This document shows positions 45,314 to 54,064 of a DNA stretch of 64,000 nucleotides, in pieces. The DNA is taken from contig NZ_CP058306.1 of NCBI RefSeq assembly GCF_013389595.1, forward strand, positions 2,294,001 to 2,358,000, written 5' to 3'. Source of the stretch: Flavobacterium sp. I3-2 (lineage in GTDB: Bacteria; Bacteroidota; Bacteroidia; Flavobacteriales; Flavobacteriaceae). The notes beneath the pieces were generated by a model that saw only the letters and a program-made list of their open reading frames with translations, was not told the DNA's origin and did no database searches. How positions within the stretch are numbered: the first letter of the stretch is position 1; each line of letters starts with the position of its first letter. The position numbers and the translations under genes were made by a program.

Positions 45314-47077
45314 ATGACGAACAACGTTCAAAAAACCAATTATCCTGCGCTTTACACGCTTATTGTAGTTTTCTTCTTTTGGGGATTTATAGCTGCTGGT
45401 AATAATATTTTTATTCCTTTTTGTAAAGAATATTTTCATTTAGACCAATTTCAGTCGCAATTGATTGACTTTTCTTTTTACACAGCTTATTATTTAGGAG
45501 GTCTTTTACTTTTTACTTTCGGAATGCTTCGAGGAAGAGATTTGATTACTTTTTGGGGATATCGAAAAAGTATTATTTTCGGATTATTGTTTTCAGCTTT
45601 AGGTGCTGGTGCAATGATTTTGGCAGTTGAAGCCAATGTTTATATTGGTATGTTATGCGGTTTATTTATTATGGCACTTGGTTTTTCATTGCAACAAACG
45701 GCTGCAAATCCGTTTGCTATTTTGCTTGGCGACCCAAAAACAGGTGCAAGTCGTGTGAATTTAGGTGGCGGAATAAATTCGTTAGGAACTACGATTGGAC
45801 CTTTAATTGTTGCTTTTGCATTATTCGGAACCACTGCTGCTGTAAATGACGAACAAATTAAAACCTTGAGTTTAGATAAAGTAGTTTTACTTTATTCATG
45901 TGTTGGATTTTTATTTATAGCTGCAGCTTGTTTATTTTATTTTTCTAAAAAGTTGCCTGAAGGAAAATCAACTGAACCGATTGAGAAATCTACAAAAGCT
46001 TTAACAACTTTAATTGTAATGACCGTTTTGCTTTTTTTGAGTTTGGTACCGGTTTTTCAAACCTATAAAAGTGTAGAGAATGATAAAGTTCTTCAAATTG
46101 AAAAACAAATCACTTCAAGAAAAGATGAAATAAAAAAAAATGCAATCTCAAATATTACCAAATCAGAAGTACTAAAGTCAGAAATTAAAACTTTAGAATC
46201 AGATTTAAAGTTAATTAAAGTACCATTAGAAAACAAACGAATGATGTGGCTAGCCATTGCATTATTTGTTGTTTTAGGAAGTTTGGCAAGTGCCTATTTT
46301 CGTTCTAGAAACAAAACAGAAGGTTGGGGTGCCATGCAATATCCACAACTTTTGCTTGGAATGATTGCCTTGTTTATGTATGTTGGAGTTGAAGTAGCTA
46401 TCGGAAGTAATTTAGGTGAACTTCTAAAAACTCCTGATTTTGGAAATCTACAAGCTTCGGAAATTACACCTTATGTTTCAATGTATTGGGGAAGTATGAT
46501 GATTGGTCGTTGGGCTGGAGCAATTAGCGCGTTTCAATTTTCGACAAACAAAAAACGACTGCTAACTATTTTAATGCCTTTTATTGCCTTTTCAATAATT
46601 ATTGTTGCAAATACCTTAGCAAATTACGATATGTCGCAATTATATTTTTATGTGATTTGCGTTGTAATTCAAATTATTGCTTTTTTTGTTAGTAAAGATA
46701 AGCCTGTGAGAACTTTAGTAGTTTTCAGTGTTTTCGGAATTTTAGCTTTATTAGTTGGTTTAAATACCACAGGAACAGTTGCCATTTATGCTTTCCTTTC
46801 AGGTGGATTAGCATGTAGTATTATGTGGCCTTCCATTTTCAATTTGGCATTAATGGGATTAGGAAAATATACTGCTCAAGGTTCTGCATTTTTGGTGATG
46901 ATGATTTTAGGTGGTGGAATTATTCCTCCGATTCAAGGTAAATTAGCTGATATGATTGGTATTCATTGGTCGTATTTGATTTCGTTAGTTTGTTTTATTT
47001 ACATTTTATGTTATGCAATTATTGTAAAAAGAGTTTTACAAAAGCAAGGAATTTCAATCGAAGAATCTAATGATTAA
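45314..47077 (+). CDS. Sugar MFS transporter (FucP-like) with an inserted membrane/coiled-coil module
   Basis: A 587-residue major facilitator related to the L-fucose:proton symporter family (FFFWGFIAAGNNIFIPFCKE at the start, ALGFSLQQTAANPFAILLGDP, NLGGGINSLGTTIGPLI, and the C-terminal GGIIPPIQGKLADMIG). Typical FucP proteins have 410-440 residues. The surplus is mainly a central insert at about 230-330: a hydrophobic segment (LIVMTVLLFLSLVPVF), a Lys/Glu-rich coiled coil of about 60 residues, and a second hydrophobic segment (MWLAIALFVVLGSLASAYF). The substrate is probably a hexose, but this is not certain. Glutathione peroxidase follows after 3 bases. Confidence 0.82.
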   Translation: MTNNVQKTNYPALYTLIVVFFFWGFIAAGNNIFIPFCKEYFHLDQFQSQLIDFSFYTAYYLGGLLLFTFGMLRGRDLITFWGYRKSIIFGLLFSALGAGAMILAVEANVYIGMLCGLFIMALGFSLQQTAANPFAILLGDPKTGASRVNLGGGINSLGTTIGPLIVAFALFGTTAAVNDEQIKTLSLDKVVLLYSCVGFLFIAAACLFYFSKKLPEGKSTEPIEKSTKALTTLIVMTVLLFLSLVPVFQTYKSVENDKVLQIEKQITSRKDEIKKNAISNITKSEVLKSEIKTLESDLKLIKVPLENKRMMWLAIALFVVLGSLASAYFRSRNKTEGWGAMQYPQLLLGMIALFMYVGVEVAIGSNLGELLKTPDFGNLQASEITPYVSMYWGSMMIGRWAGAISAFQFSTNKKRLLTILMPFIAFSIIIVANTLANYDMSQLYFYVICVVIQIIAFFVSKDKPVRTLVVFSVFGILALLVGLNTTGTVAIYAFLSGGLACSIMWPSIFNLALMGLGKYTAQGSAFLVMMILGGGIIPPIQGKLADMIGIHWSYLISLVCFIYILCYAIIVKRVLQKQGISIEESND

Positions 47078-47080
47078 TTT

Positions 47081-47554
47081 ATGTCTGAATTTTATAATCT
47101 AAAAGCTAAAACATTACAAGGTAAAGATTTTTCGTTTGAATCTCTAAAAGGAAAAACGGTTATCATTGTAAATACAGCAAGTAAATGTGGATTTACACCT
47201 CAATACGATGGTTTAGAAAAGCTATATCAAAAGTATAAAAACGAAGGTTTGGAAATTTTAGGATTTCCATGTAATCAGTTTTTAAAGCAAGAACCTGGCG
47301 ATTCAAAATCGATAGATGGTTGTTTGATAAATTATGGTGTTTCTTTTCCAATATTTGAAAAAATTGACGTCAATGGTTCAAAAACACATCCTGTTTTTAA
47401 ATTCTTAAAAAGAAAATTACCTGGAATTTTTGGGAATTTTATCAAATGGAATTTTACAAAATTTGTAATTGATAAAAATGGAAAGCCACTAAAACGTTTT
47501 GCGCCAATTACAAAACCAGAAGAAATGGAAACTTTTATAAAATCGGTTTTATAA
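47081..47554 (+). CDS. Glutathione peroxidase-like thiol peroxidase
   Basis: A 157-residue GPx-fold peroxidase reducing hydroperoxides. The active-site Cys is in VNTASKCGFTPQYDGLEKL, the second motif is GFPCNQFLKQEPGD and the conserved tryptophan motif is IKWNFTKFVIDKNG. It uses Cys rather than selenocysteine and may take electrons from thioredoxin (or bacillithiol) instead of glutathione. It sits tightly between the MFS transporter and deformylase genes. Confidence 0.92.
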   Translation: MSEFYNLKAKTLQGKDFSFESLKGKTVIIVNTASKCGFTPQYDGLEKLYQKYKNEGLEILGFPCNQFLKQEPGDSKSIDGCLINYGVSFPIFEKIDVNGSKTHPVFKFLKRKLPGIFGNFIKWNFTKFVIDKNGKPLKRFAPITKPEEMETFIKSVL

Positions 47555-47556
47555 TT

Positions 47557-48153
47557 ATGGAAAAAAATGAAAATCAATTTACAGAAGCTGAACTACAATT
47601 AATCAATGCATTTGATTCTGATGTTCCATTTCGTGTTTTACAAACTACTGATGAAACCGATTTAAAAATACTTCAATCTCAATCTTCTGAAATAGTTACG
47701 AAAAGTTTAGATTTAGCACATTTGATTCAGCGAATGTATGCTACAGTAACCAATGAAAATTCAAAAGGCGTTGGAATTGCGGCACCACAAATCGGAATTA
47801 ATCGGCAAGTTATTTTGGTTCAACGCGTAGATAAAGAAGATCGACCGTTTGAGTTTTACATCAATCCAAGGATTATTTGGCAATCCGAAATATTACGAGT
47901 TGGCGATGAAGGTTGTTTATCTATTCCGAATGTCTATCAGCCTGTAAAAAGAAGTTTGGTAGTAACAATTGAATTCGAAAATTTAGATGGTGCCATTCAT
48001 TCAGAAACTGTTGAAGGATATGTTGCTGTTATTTTTCAACATGAAATTGACCATCTGAATGGTATATTGTTTACGGATCGAATTCAATTTGAATCTGAAT
48101 TGAATTATATCGAAGCTTTTAAAAAGAATGAATTGTTCTATTTGTCTAAGTAG
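47557..48153 (+). CDS. def: Peptide deformylase-family protein
   Basis: A 198-residue deformylase with all three motifs intact: GVGIAAPQIG, EGCLSIP (metal Cys) and QHEIDHLNG (metal His and catalytic Glu). It removes the formyl group from N-terminal Met, or acts on another formyl substrate. Downstream of the peroxidase by 2 bases, so the two are co-expressed. The N-terminal 60 residues are longer than in the E. coli enzyme. Whether it is the main deformylase cannot be told, as many Flavobacteria have a second copy elsewhere. Confidence 0.87.
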   Translation: MEKNENQFTEAELQLINAFDSDVPFRVLQTTDETDLKILQSQSSEIVTKSLDLAHLIQRMYATVTNENSKGVGIAAPQIGINRQVILVQRVDKEDRPFEFYINPRIIWQSEILRVGDEGCLSIPNVYQPVKRSLVVTIEFENLDGAIHSETVEGYVAVIFQHEIDHLNGILFTDRIQFESELNYIEAFKKNELFYLSK

Positions 48154-48186
48154 AAAAGAAATGTTAATTTTAAAAAGGAAAAGAAA

Positions 48187-48849
48187 ATGATTTTTTTAAG
48201 AGAAAATGATAGTCGATCAAAACGAACTATTTTGTTAATTTGGATTGTAACAGCTTTAGAAGCTATAAATGGTATTTTAAGTTATTTACGATTTAATTTA
48301 TTAGATGGTTTTTTTGATGATGATGAATTTATAGAATCTGATTTTGTTTTTTTAGATAATTTAGATACCATTTTTACCATTGTTTATATGGCAATCTTAG
48401 TTATTTCGGGTATTTTCTTTATTCAATGGTTCCGAAGAGCTTATTTCAATTTACATTTAGTATCTACAAATTTAAAAAGTTCTGAAGGTTGGGCTTCGGG
48501 TTCATGGTTTGTTCCGTTTGTTAATTTGTATCGACCAGTTGGCATCATGCGAGAACTTTACAGCAGAACAAGTGAAATTTTAGTTGAAAAGAAAGTTCGT
48601 TTTGAAAGCAAGAAGAATATAATTAGTTTATGGTGGACATTTTGGATTTTAACGGCTGTTTTATCAAATTCTATAATGAGATATTCATTTAATATTACAA
48701 CTTTAGAACAAGTTCAAAATTTAGCATTTATGAATATAATTTTAAGTGTGTTGAATATTATTCTTGGATTTTTAGCTTTAAAAGTTGTTAACGATTATAT
48801 TTATTTGGAAGAAAAACTTCACAAAATAAATTTTAATTCAATAGAATAA
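48187..48849 (+). CDS. DUF4328 family membrane protein
   Basis: A 220-residue protein with four predicted membrane helices. The central FIQWFRRAYFNLHL and GWASGSWFVPFVNLYRPVGIMRELY are the DUF4328 hallmark. Function unknown. It follows the deformylase gene on the same strand and is convergent with the gene at 48850, with no spacer between them. Confidence 0.85.
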   Translation: MIFLRENDSRSKRTILLIWIVTALEAINGILSYLRFNLLDGFFDDDEFIESDFVFLDNLDTIFTIVYMAILVISGIFFIQWFRRAYFNLHLVSTNLKSSEGWASGSWFVPFVNLYRPVGIMRELYSRTSEILVEKKVRFESKKNIISLWWTFWILTAVLSNSIMRYSFNITTLEQVQNLAFMNIILSVLNIILGFLALKVVNDYIYLEEKLHKINFNSIE

Positions 48850-49641
48850 TTATTTTTTTCCTTTAATGCTTTTGAAAATTTCTAAAATAGACCAAATACT
48901 ATAAACATAAAAACCAATATTTGAAATTGCAAGTATTAAAATTGTAGAATTAAAACCTAAATCGCGCCACATTTTATAAATGATAACCAAAAAAACAGGA
49001 CATAAAATTAGAATTGCAAGTGTACCTAAAACTTTTATAAAGTTAATTTTTTTTGGAGCAACAACTTTTGACGTAGATTTTCTAATTAGTAATTTATTAT
49101 AATTTGGAAATTCTCTAAATTCAGAATTGTTATAATTTTCATAACCAGAACCTGTAGCAATTAAGTCGTTTTTATCTAAAAATTGAATTGCATTTGGATT
49201 GTCATTTTCTATTGCTTTAATTTCATTCTGAAGCTCTTCTTTCAATTCTGAAATTGAATCATAAAAATTAACATATTCGGTAAAATCAATCTCTATTTTT
49301 TTATTTTCTTGATATTTTGAGTTTAAATAAAAGACAAAATCTTCGTATAAAGGAATTATTTCTGGAAAATGTTTTTCTAAAAAGGATTTCGTTCTTTCTG
49401 AGTTTTTATCAAAATTCTGTTTGTCAATCACACATAAAATAGAATTGTATGCTGCATCATCAGCATCTTTTTTAAAAATTTCTTCTTCATGTGTTTCAAT
49501 TTTATTCCATTTTAGAAATGTTTGATTTAAAATATCCAAATCTAATAAACTAATCCAAAAAAAAGGAAGTGAATTATTAGCCTCAAAAAGACAAATGGAT
49601 TCTTTTTGTTCTGTTAAAAAAAGATAACTACGATTTCCCAT
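48850..49641 (-). CDS. Orphan protein with two C-terminal membrane helices
   Basis: About 263 residues from the chosen start MGNRSYLFLTEQ, which lies just after the methyltransferase stop; an upstream ATG would overlap that gene. A hydrophilic N-terminal region of about 195 residues (acidic, ending in a basic KLLIRKSTSKVVAPKK) is followed by two helices (LGTLAILILCPVFLVIIY and ILILAISNIGFYVYSIWS). I do not recognise a family. Confidence 0.65.
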   Translation of the reverse strand: MGNRSYLFLTEQKESICLFEANNSLPFFWISLLDLDILNQTFLKWNKIETHEEEIFKKDADDAAYNSILCVIDKQNFDKNSERTKSFLEKHFPEIIPLYEDFVFYLNSKYQENKKIEIDFTEYVNFYDSISELKEELQNEIKAIENDNPNAIQFLDKNDLIATGSGYENYNNSEFREFPNYNKLLIRKSTSKVVAPKKINFIKVLGTLAILILCPVFLVIIYKMWRDLGFNSTILILAISNIGFYVYSIWSILEIFKSIKGKK

Positions 49642-49642
49642 T

Positions 49643-50446
49643 TTATATTTTTTTATTAGCCACAATTGAATAAACTAGCGGAAGCTTATTTTCAAGATTT
49701 TTAACCTGAAATTTTTTTGGACCAATTTCTACCGAATCATTGAATATATTGTACGGAGAATAATTGTATTCTTGAAAATCAACAATCTCTAAATTTTGTT
49801 TTAGTAAACTCGTCATAACTTCGCCTAAATCGTGATTCCATGTCACAAATGATTGCGTAATTTCAGCATTTTTATCTGCATAAGTACCTTTTTCAGTTTC
49901 ATTTATTGTTTCAACATTGAAATAATGATAAGCAATTTTTTCAAATTTATCATCAAACATCCAAACCAAAGGGTGAAATTCAACAAATACAAATTTACCA
50001 TTTGGTTTTAAAAAATGATTTATAATGCTTGCCCATTTATCCAAATCTGGTAACCAACCAATGGTTCCATAACTGGTAAAAACAATATCAAATTTTTTGT
50101 TTAAATGTTTTTTTAAATCATAAATATCACAACAAATAAACGTTGTGTTTGCTTGTGTTTTTTCAGCGATTATTTTTGCATTTTCAATTGCTTTATCTGA
50201 CAAATCAACACCAGTAACATTCGCACCCAATCGACTTAACGAAATAGAATCTTGACCAAAATGACATTGTAAATGTAAAATTGATTTTCCAGAAATATCT
50301 CCAAGTAACTCAAGTTCAATTTCATTTAACGATGTTTCTCCGTTAAGAAAAACAGTCATGTTATAAAATTCTGAATTTAGATGAGTTTCTATTCTGTTGT
50401 TCCAAGAATGTTTGTTTATTTCTATATAATTTTCAGTGATTTTCAT
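49643..50446 (-). CDS. Class I SAM-dependent methyltransferase
   Basis: A 267-residue methyltransferase. Motif I is ILHLQCHFGQDSISLSRLGANVTGVDLSD (GxG variant with Cys-His in place of the usual Gly), then FICCDIYDL and FDIVFTSYGTIGWLPDL. An UbiE/MenG-like or small-molecule methyltransferase is possible; the substrate is unknown. It lies upstream of the orphan membrane protein and downstream of a lipoprotein gene. Confidence 0.82.
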   Translation of the reverse strand: MKITENYIEINKHSWNNRIETHLNSEFYNMTVFLNGETSLNEIELELLGDISGKSILHLQCHFGQDSISLSRLGANVTGVDLSDKAIENAKIIAEKTQANTTFICCDIYDLKKHLNKKFDIVFTSYGTIGWLPDLDKWASIINHFLKPNGKFVFVEFHPLVWMFDDKFEKIAYHYFNVETINETEKGTYADKNAEITQSFVTWNHDLGEVMTSLLKQNLEIVDFQEYNYSPYNIFNDSVEIGPKKFQVKNLENKLPLVYSIVANKKI

Positions 50447-50499
50447 TTGTGTTAAATTGTGAATTAAAAAAAACTAAATTTTGTTTTTGTAAGCTCTAA

Positions 50500-51465
50500 T
50501 TATTTTTTGATTCGGAATTTAAATTTAAAATCAATAGAGATTACATGTTCATAAGTAAATTTATTTGCTAATGTTGGCGTGTAAAATGTAGGTCTGTAAA
50601 TGACACCAGCATAAAAAAATCTTCCGAATTGAAAGTATGCAGGAAACGCCAATCCAAAAGCACTATATTGTTTTTTTATGTCATCTTGTTTCACATAAGT
50701 TGAGTTATTATCAATTAATGTGTCATCATGCTGTTTCCAGATATTTATCGCATAAGTAATTCCGTATCCTAATGAAAATCGATTCAATTGATGATTATTT
50801 GTCAACATAAATGAGCTTGAACTGAATGTTTCATGTAAACCATCATCGTAAGAAACTGGCGCTGGAACTGGCGCCAAGAAATCCATATTGTGTGATAATG
50901 TAAAATTCGCGAATTTATTTTTTGAATAAAAGTAATCTGCTCCCACAGAAATACCAAAGAAACCTGTATTCGATTTCACATTCATATTTTCAGGTTGTAG
51001 TTGAAAAATGTTTATATATGGAATTGATGCATTAAAATAAATTTCACCTTTATTCTTTGGATATTTTCTCCATATTAAGTTTTTTTGATATGTAATTGCA
51101 ATGCTGTCGTTATTTAATGTAACATTTTTGCCATAATAATATCTTTTATGAGTTGTTAAATCGACTGCATAAGCTGCTGGTGCAAAATATATAAAAGCTA
51201 AGTTTCCGTATTTGAAATTGTTTGTAAGTCTTGGTTCCAGTTCATAAGATTTTTGTAAACTATCAGTAATCAATTGTAAATTCAAGTTTTCTTTAGAACG
51301 TTTGACTTTAACGGTAGTTGGTAAATCATAAATACTATCCAGAATTTTTACTTTAGCATCTTTTTCATTACTCTGAATTTTTAGATTGTAATTTTTCTTG
51401 TTAAAAATTGTAGAACATGAAATTGTAAACATTGATATAACAAGGAAAAGTATTATTTTTTTCAT
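50500..51465 (-). CDS. Predicted lipoprotein with beta-barrel-like C-terminus
   Basis: About 321 residues from MKKIILFLVISMFTISCS; the upstream ATG adds three residues. The lipobox ISCS indicates a lipoprotein. The C-terminal part has the alternating aromatic pattern of outer-membrane strands (FGISVGADYFYSKNKFANFTLS, LNRFSLGYGITYAINIW) and ends ISIDFKFKFRIKK. I do not recognise the family. Confidence 0.65.
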   Translation of the reverse strand: MKKIILFLVISMFTISCSTIFNKKNYNLKIQSNEKDAKVKILDSIYDLPTTVKVKRSKENLNLQLITDSLQKSYELEPRLTNNFKYGNLAFIYFAPAAYAVDLTTHKRYYYGKNVTLNNDSIAITYQKNLIWRKYPKNKGEIYFNASIPYINIFQLQPENMNVKSNTGFFGISVGADYFYSKNKFANFTLSHNMDFLAPVPAPVSYDDGLHETFSSSSFMLTNNHQLNRFSLGYGITYAINIWKQHDDTLIDNNSTYVKQDDIKKQYSAFGLAFPAYFQFGRFFYAGVIYRPTFYTPTLANKFTYEHVISIDFKFKFRIKK

Positions 51466-51503
51466 ACGAATCACGAATTAATTGGCTAATCTAAGTTTAT
51501 TAA

Positions 51504-52079
51504 TTATAAATTGTTTTTTTGTAGCGCCAAATAAAGCTTATTCAAAAACTCTTGTTGTTCAATATCATCTTTGAAAAAGCGCTGTATTGAGCCACAGTTC
51601 GCAATATCCGTAATATTTTTGGTTTTAAAAGACCAATCATCTATATTATTTATATTTATTCCAATTTGATTACTACAGCTTTTCCAAATTTTTCCAAATT
51701 CATTTAATTTTAAAGTATCGATTTTATCAAAATCTGCATAAACAGTAAATCCACGCATTTCTGGATTAAAGTATTTTTCTATTTCATAAACGGGAATTCC
51801 ACCCCAATAAATAAATTCATTTTCAGGTAAAGTTATCAATGTTATTTTTTTTTCACTCAATGGTTTGGTTTGCTGACCTTCTTTCCAAAAATGTTCTTCA
51901 TAAGTTAATTTTGTTCCAGAAGGAACCCAAATTTCCTTTACTAATGTTGGTTCTTGAGTAATAAAAAATGGATAGTTTGGGGATATTGTACCACCAGCAG
52001 AATTCATATTTATACCAAAATCGCAGGCAACAACAGAAAATATTAAAAAAATTGCACTAAAGAATTTTAGTTTTTTCAT
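51504..52079 (-). CDS. Predicted lipoprotein of unknown function
   Basis: A 191-residue lipoprotein (signal FSAIFLIFSVVACDFG). The mature part shows PSGTKLTYEEHFWKEG and ENEFIYWGGIPVYEIEKYF, with no family I recognise. It belongs to a run of small exported minus-strand proteins from 50500 to 55430. Confidence 0.6.
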   Translation of the reverse strand: MKKLKFFSAIFLIFSVVACDFGINMNSAGGTISPNYPFFITQEPTLVKEIWVPSGTKLTYEEHFWKEGQQTKPLSEKKITLITLPENEFIYWGGIPVYEIEKYFNPEMRGFTVYADFDKIDTLKLNEFGKIWKSCSNQIGININNIDDWSFKTKNITDIANCGSIQRFFKDDIEQQEFLNKLYLALQKNNL

Positions 52080-52099
52080 CGATAAAAATTTTTTTGAAT

Positions 52100-52597
52100 T
52101 TATTTCATATATTCAAAATCAAACAAAAAGATATCGTTTATTTTATGTGCCCAAATTTCTGTTGTTTCTGTTCCAGGAAATGCGCCAACAACACTTGTTT
52201 CTTCGAATTTATCATTGAAAAAATACATGATTTCAGCCTTGTATGAAATTGGTTTTTTAAGATTATTCTTAATTTTTAATATTGTTTTCCAATCACTGTC
52301 ATCACTTCCGTCATTATAAAATGCACCAATAAAAAAAATTTCAATCGTATTTTCTTTTGGTCTTAATGAAAATAAGTCCGTACGATTTTCAAAAGAAAAA
52401 GGCGTTTTATATTCGTCGTAAGACAAAATGCGATATTCTAATTTATCGTTTTCAGTTTCATTGATTTCTAAAACTATTTTTGACCACAACGAAAATTCAA
52501 ATTCTCCATATTCAGAAGGATAATCAACTGTTTTTTGCGCAAAAGTTTCTAAACAGTTTGCCATTAGAAGAATTAATATGAATAGTTTTTTTTTCAT
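52100..52597 (-). CDS. Small secreted protein of unknown function
   Basis: A 165-residue protein with a signal peptide (LFILILLMANCLETFAQ) and a beta-rich mature part (FSLWSKIVLEIN, IEIFFIGAFYNDG, KAEIMYFFND). No family recognised. Confidence 0.6.
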   Translation of the reverse strand: MKKKLFILILLMANCLETFAQKTVDYPSEYGEFEFSLWSKIVLEINETENDKLEYRILSYDEYKTPFSFENRTDLFSLRPKENTIEIFFIGAFYNDGSDDSDWKTILKIKNNLKKPISYKAEIMYFFNDKFEETSVVGAFPGTETTEIWAHKINDIFLFDFEYMK

Positions 52598-52611
52598 AAT
52601 TTGATATTTTT

Positions 52612-53103
52612 TTAATTGTCTTTAAACTTTTTATTAAAAAATTCTTTAAAAGATTTTACTTCTTTTTCTTGAATTATTGATACTTCCATAGCACCTAAAA
52701 TTCTTCCGATTTTATAATTTTGTGCTGGAGTTGAAAACATGATGTTATCACCATCTTTTAAATCAATTGAATAAGCGGTTCCGTACATTACTGTTTTTGC
52801 TTTTTTCAATGTTTCGTTATTGATGAAAATGGGCCAACCACAACTTGCTAATTTTGGGTCAATTGGTAAAATAATTAGTTCAGAACTTTGTCTGTTGAAC
52901 GCAATTACATAATTGTGATATTCAGTCTTTCTGACAACTAAATTGTCTTTGTTTTCGGCTAATTTTCCATATACAAGTTCAAATCCATCAAGATTATCTT
53001 TCTTTAAAGCTTGTTTCATGAAAAGTTTCATTTTGTCTTTTGTTGCTTTATTTTCACTTTCTGAAATTGAAAATATCGCTTTAATTGAATCGAATATACC
53101 CAT
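52612..53103 (-). CDS. Small cytosolic protein of unknown function
   Basis: A 163-residue protein without a signal peptide, unlike its neighbours. A basic helical N-terminus (LFMKQALKKDNL) is followed by a beta-rich part (YHNYVIAFNRQSSELIILPI, DGDNIMFSTPAQNYKIGRI). No family recognised. It starts 4 bases after the stop of the secreted protein gene upstream. Confidence 0.6.
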   Translation of the reverse strand: MGIFDSIKAIFSISESENKATKDKMKLFMKQALKKDNLDGFELVYGKLAENKDNLVVRKTEYHNYVIAFNRQSSELIILPIDPKLASCGWPIFINNETLKKAKTVMYGTAYSIDLKDGDNIMFSTPAQNYKIGRILGAMEVSIIQEKEVKSFKEFFNKKFKDN

Positions 53104-53107
53104 ATTT

Positions 53108-53890
53108 TTAGTCTATAAATGTTCTTACATCAAAACTCTCTATATTAAATTTTTCTTTTTTATATTTTGCTTTTCTAAGTTCTTTTTTTCCATTTCTTGG
53201 ATTATGAAATTCAAATGAAATCATTTTGTTTTTAGGATTGAAAACAATAGGTTCTGCTTTATAATATCCCATTTTATCTTCTAATTTCGGCAATCCAGTA
53301 ATTGGATCTTTTATAATTCTACTTTCATCAATATTTGTCCCACTACAAACGATTAGATTATCATTTTGATTAAACGCCTTTTTTTGAATTATTCGATTTG
53401 ATTGAATCTGAAAAACAAATGCTTGATAACAAGAAAAAGACATTTCATTAAACTTTTGAATAATTAAAATTGTATTTGCATTTAATTCATATATATCTTT
53501 ATAATATTCAAATTTGTCAATTGATTTTAAAATGATTTTACGATTAGATTCGTTTTTGCTTTGAACGACGTAACTCCAATTGTTGTTGTAATATTTTGAA
53601 ATACAATACATTGTAAATTGTTTGTTCTCAGTTTCAATTATCGAAAATTGTTCGAATTCCTCTTTCTTTTTTTTGAGATTATCTATTTTATCAAAATCTT
53701 CTGATGTAATTGTTTTTTCAAAAAGTAAAATAAAATCATTCCATAAGCTATCTTCAATCGAATAAAAATCACCTGTTTTTTCTTCTGTTTTAAATTTTTC
53801 ATACAATTTAACGAGTTCAAAATCTGATTTACTTTGAGCGTTCATTTTTACGAAAAGAAATAGACATAGAATTTGAATCAATTTTTTCAT
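53108..53890 (-). CDS. Secreted protein of unknown function
   Basis: A 260-residue protein with a signal peptide (LIQILCLFLFVKMNAQ). The mature part has a helical Lys/Glu region then beta-rich segments and a basic C-terminus (KKELRKAKYKKEKF). Its ATG overlaps the TGA of the small frameshifted gene upstream, so the two were probably one transcription unit. No family recognised. Confidence 0.6.
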   Translation of the reverse strand: MKKLIQILCLFLFVKMNAQSKSDFELVKLYEKFKTEEKTGDFYSIEDSLWNDFILLFEKTITSEDFDKIDNLKKKKEEFEQFSIIETENKQFTMYCISKYYNNNWSYVVQSKNESNRKIILKSIDKFEYYKDIYELNANTILIIQKFNEMSFSCYQAFVFQIQSNRIIQKKAFNQNDNLIVCSGTNIDESRIIKDPITGLPKLEDKMGYYKAEPIVFNPKNKMISFEFHNPRNGKKELRKAKYKKEKFNIESFDVRTFID

Positions 53891-54052
53891 CTCATTTTTT
53901 TCTCTAGCTTTTTAATAAATTCTTTTTTTTGAATCGGTGAAATTATAATTGTAAATGCGTTTTTATATATTGGTTTTGATGTTGTTATAAAAATGGTATC
54001 TGATGAAGTTTCGCATCGAATTCTATTTTTTCTTGAACGTTTTTTTACTCAT
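53887..54052 (-). pseudogene. Small basic protein gene broken by a homopolymer frameshift
   Basis: From ATG at 54052 the frame stops after nine codons. Removing one base from an A7 run near 54041-54047 gives a continuous 54-codon frame (MSKKRSRKNRIRCETSS, later PIQKKEFIKKLEKKMR) ending in ATGA that overlaps the start of the gene at 53890. The overlap is a normal operon junction, which suggests the gene was real before the indel. It could be a sequencing error. Confidence 0.35.
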
Positions 54053-54064
54053 ATTCAAAATCTG

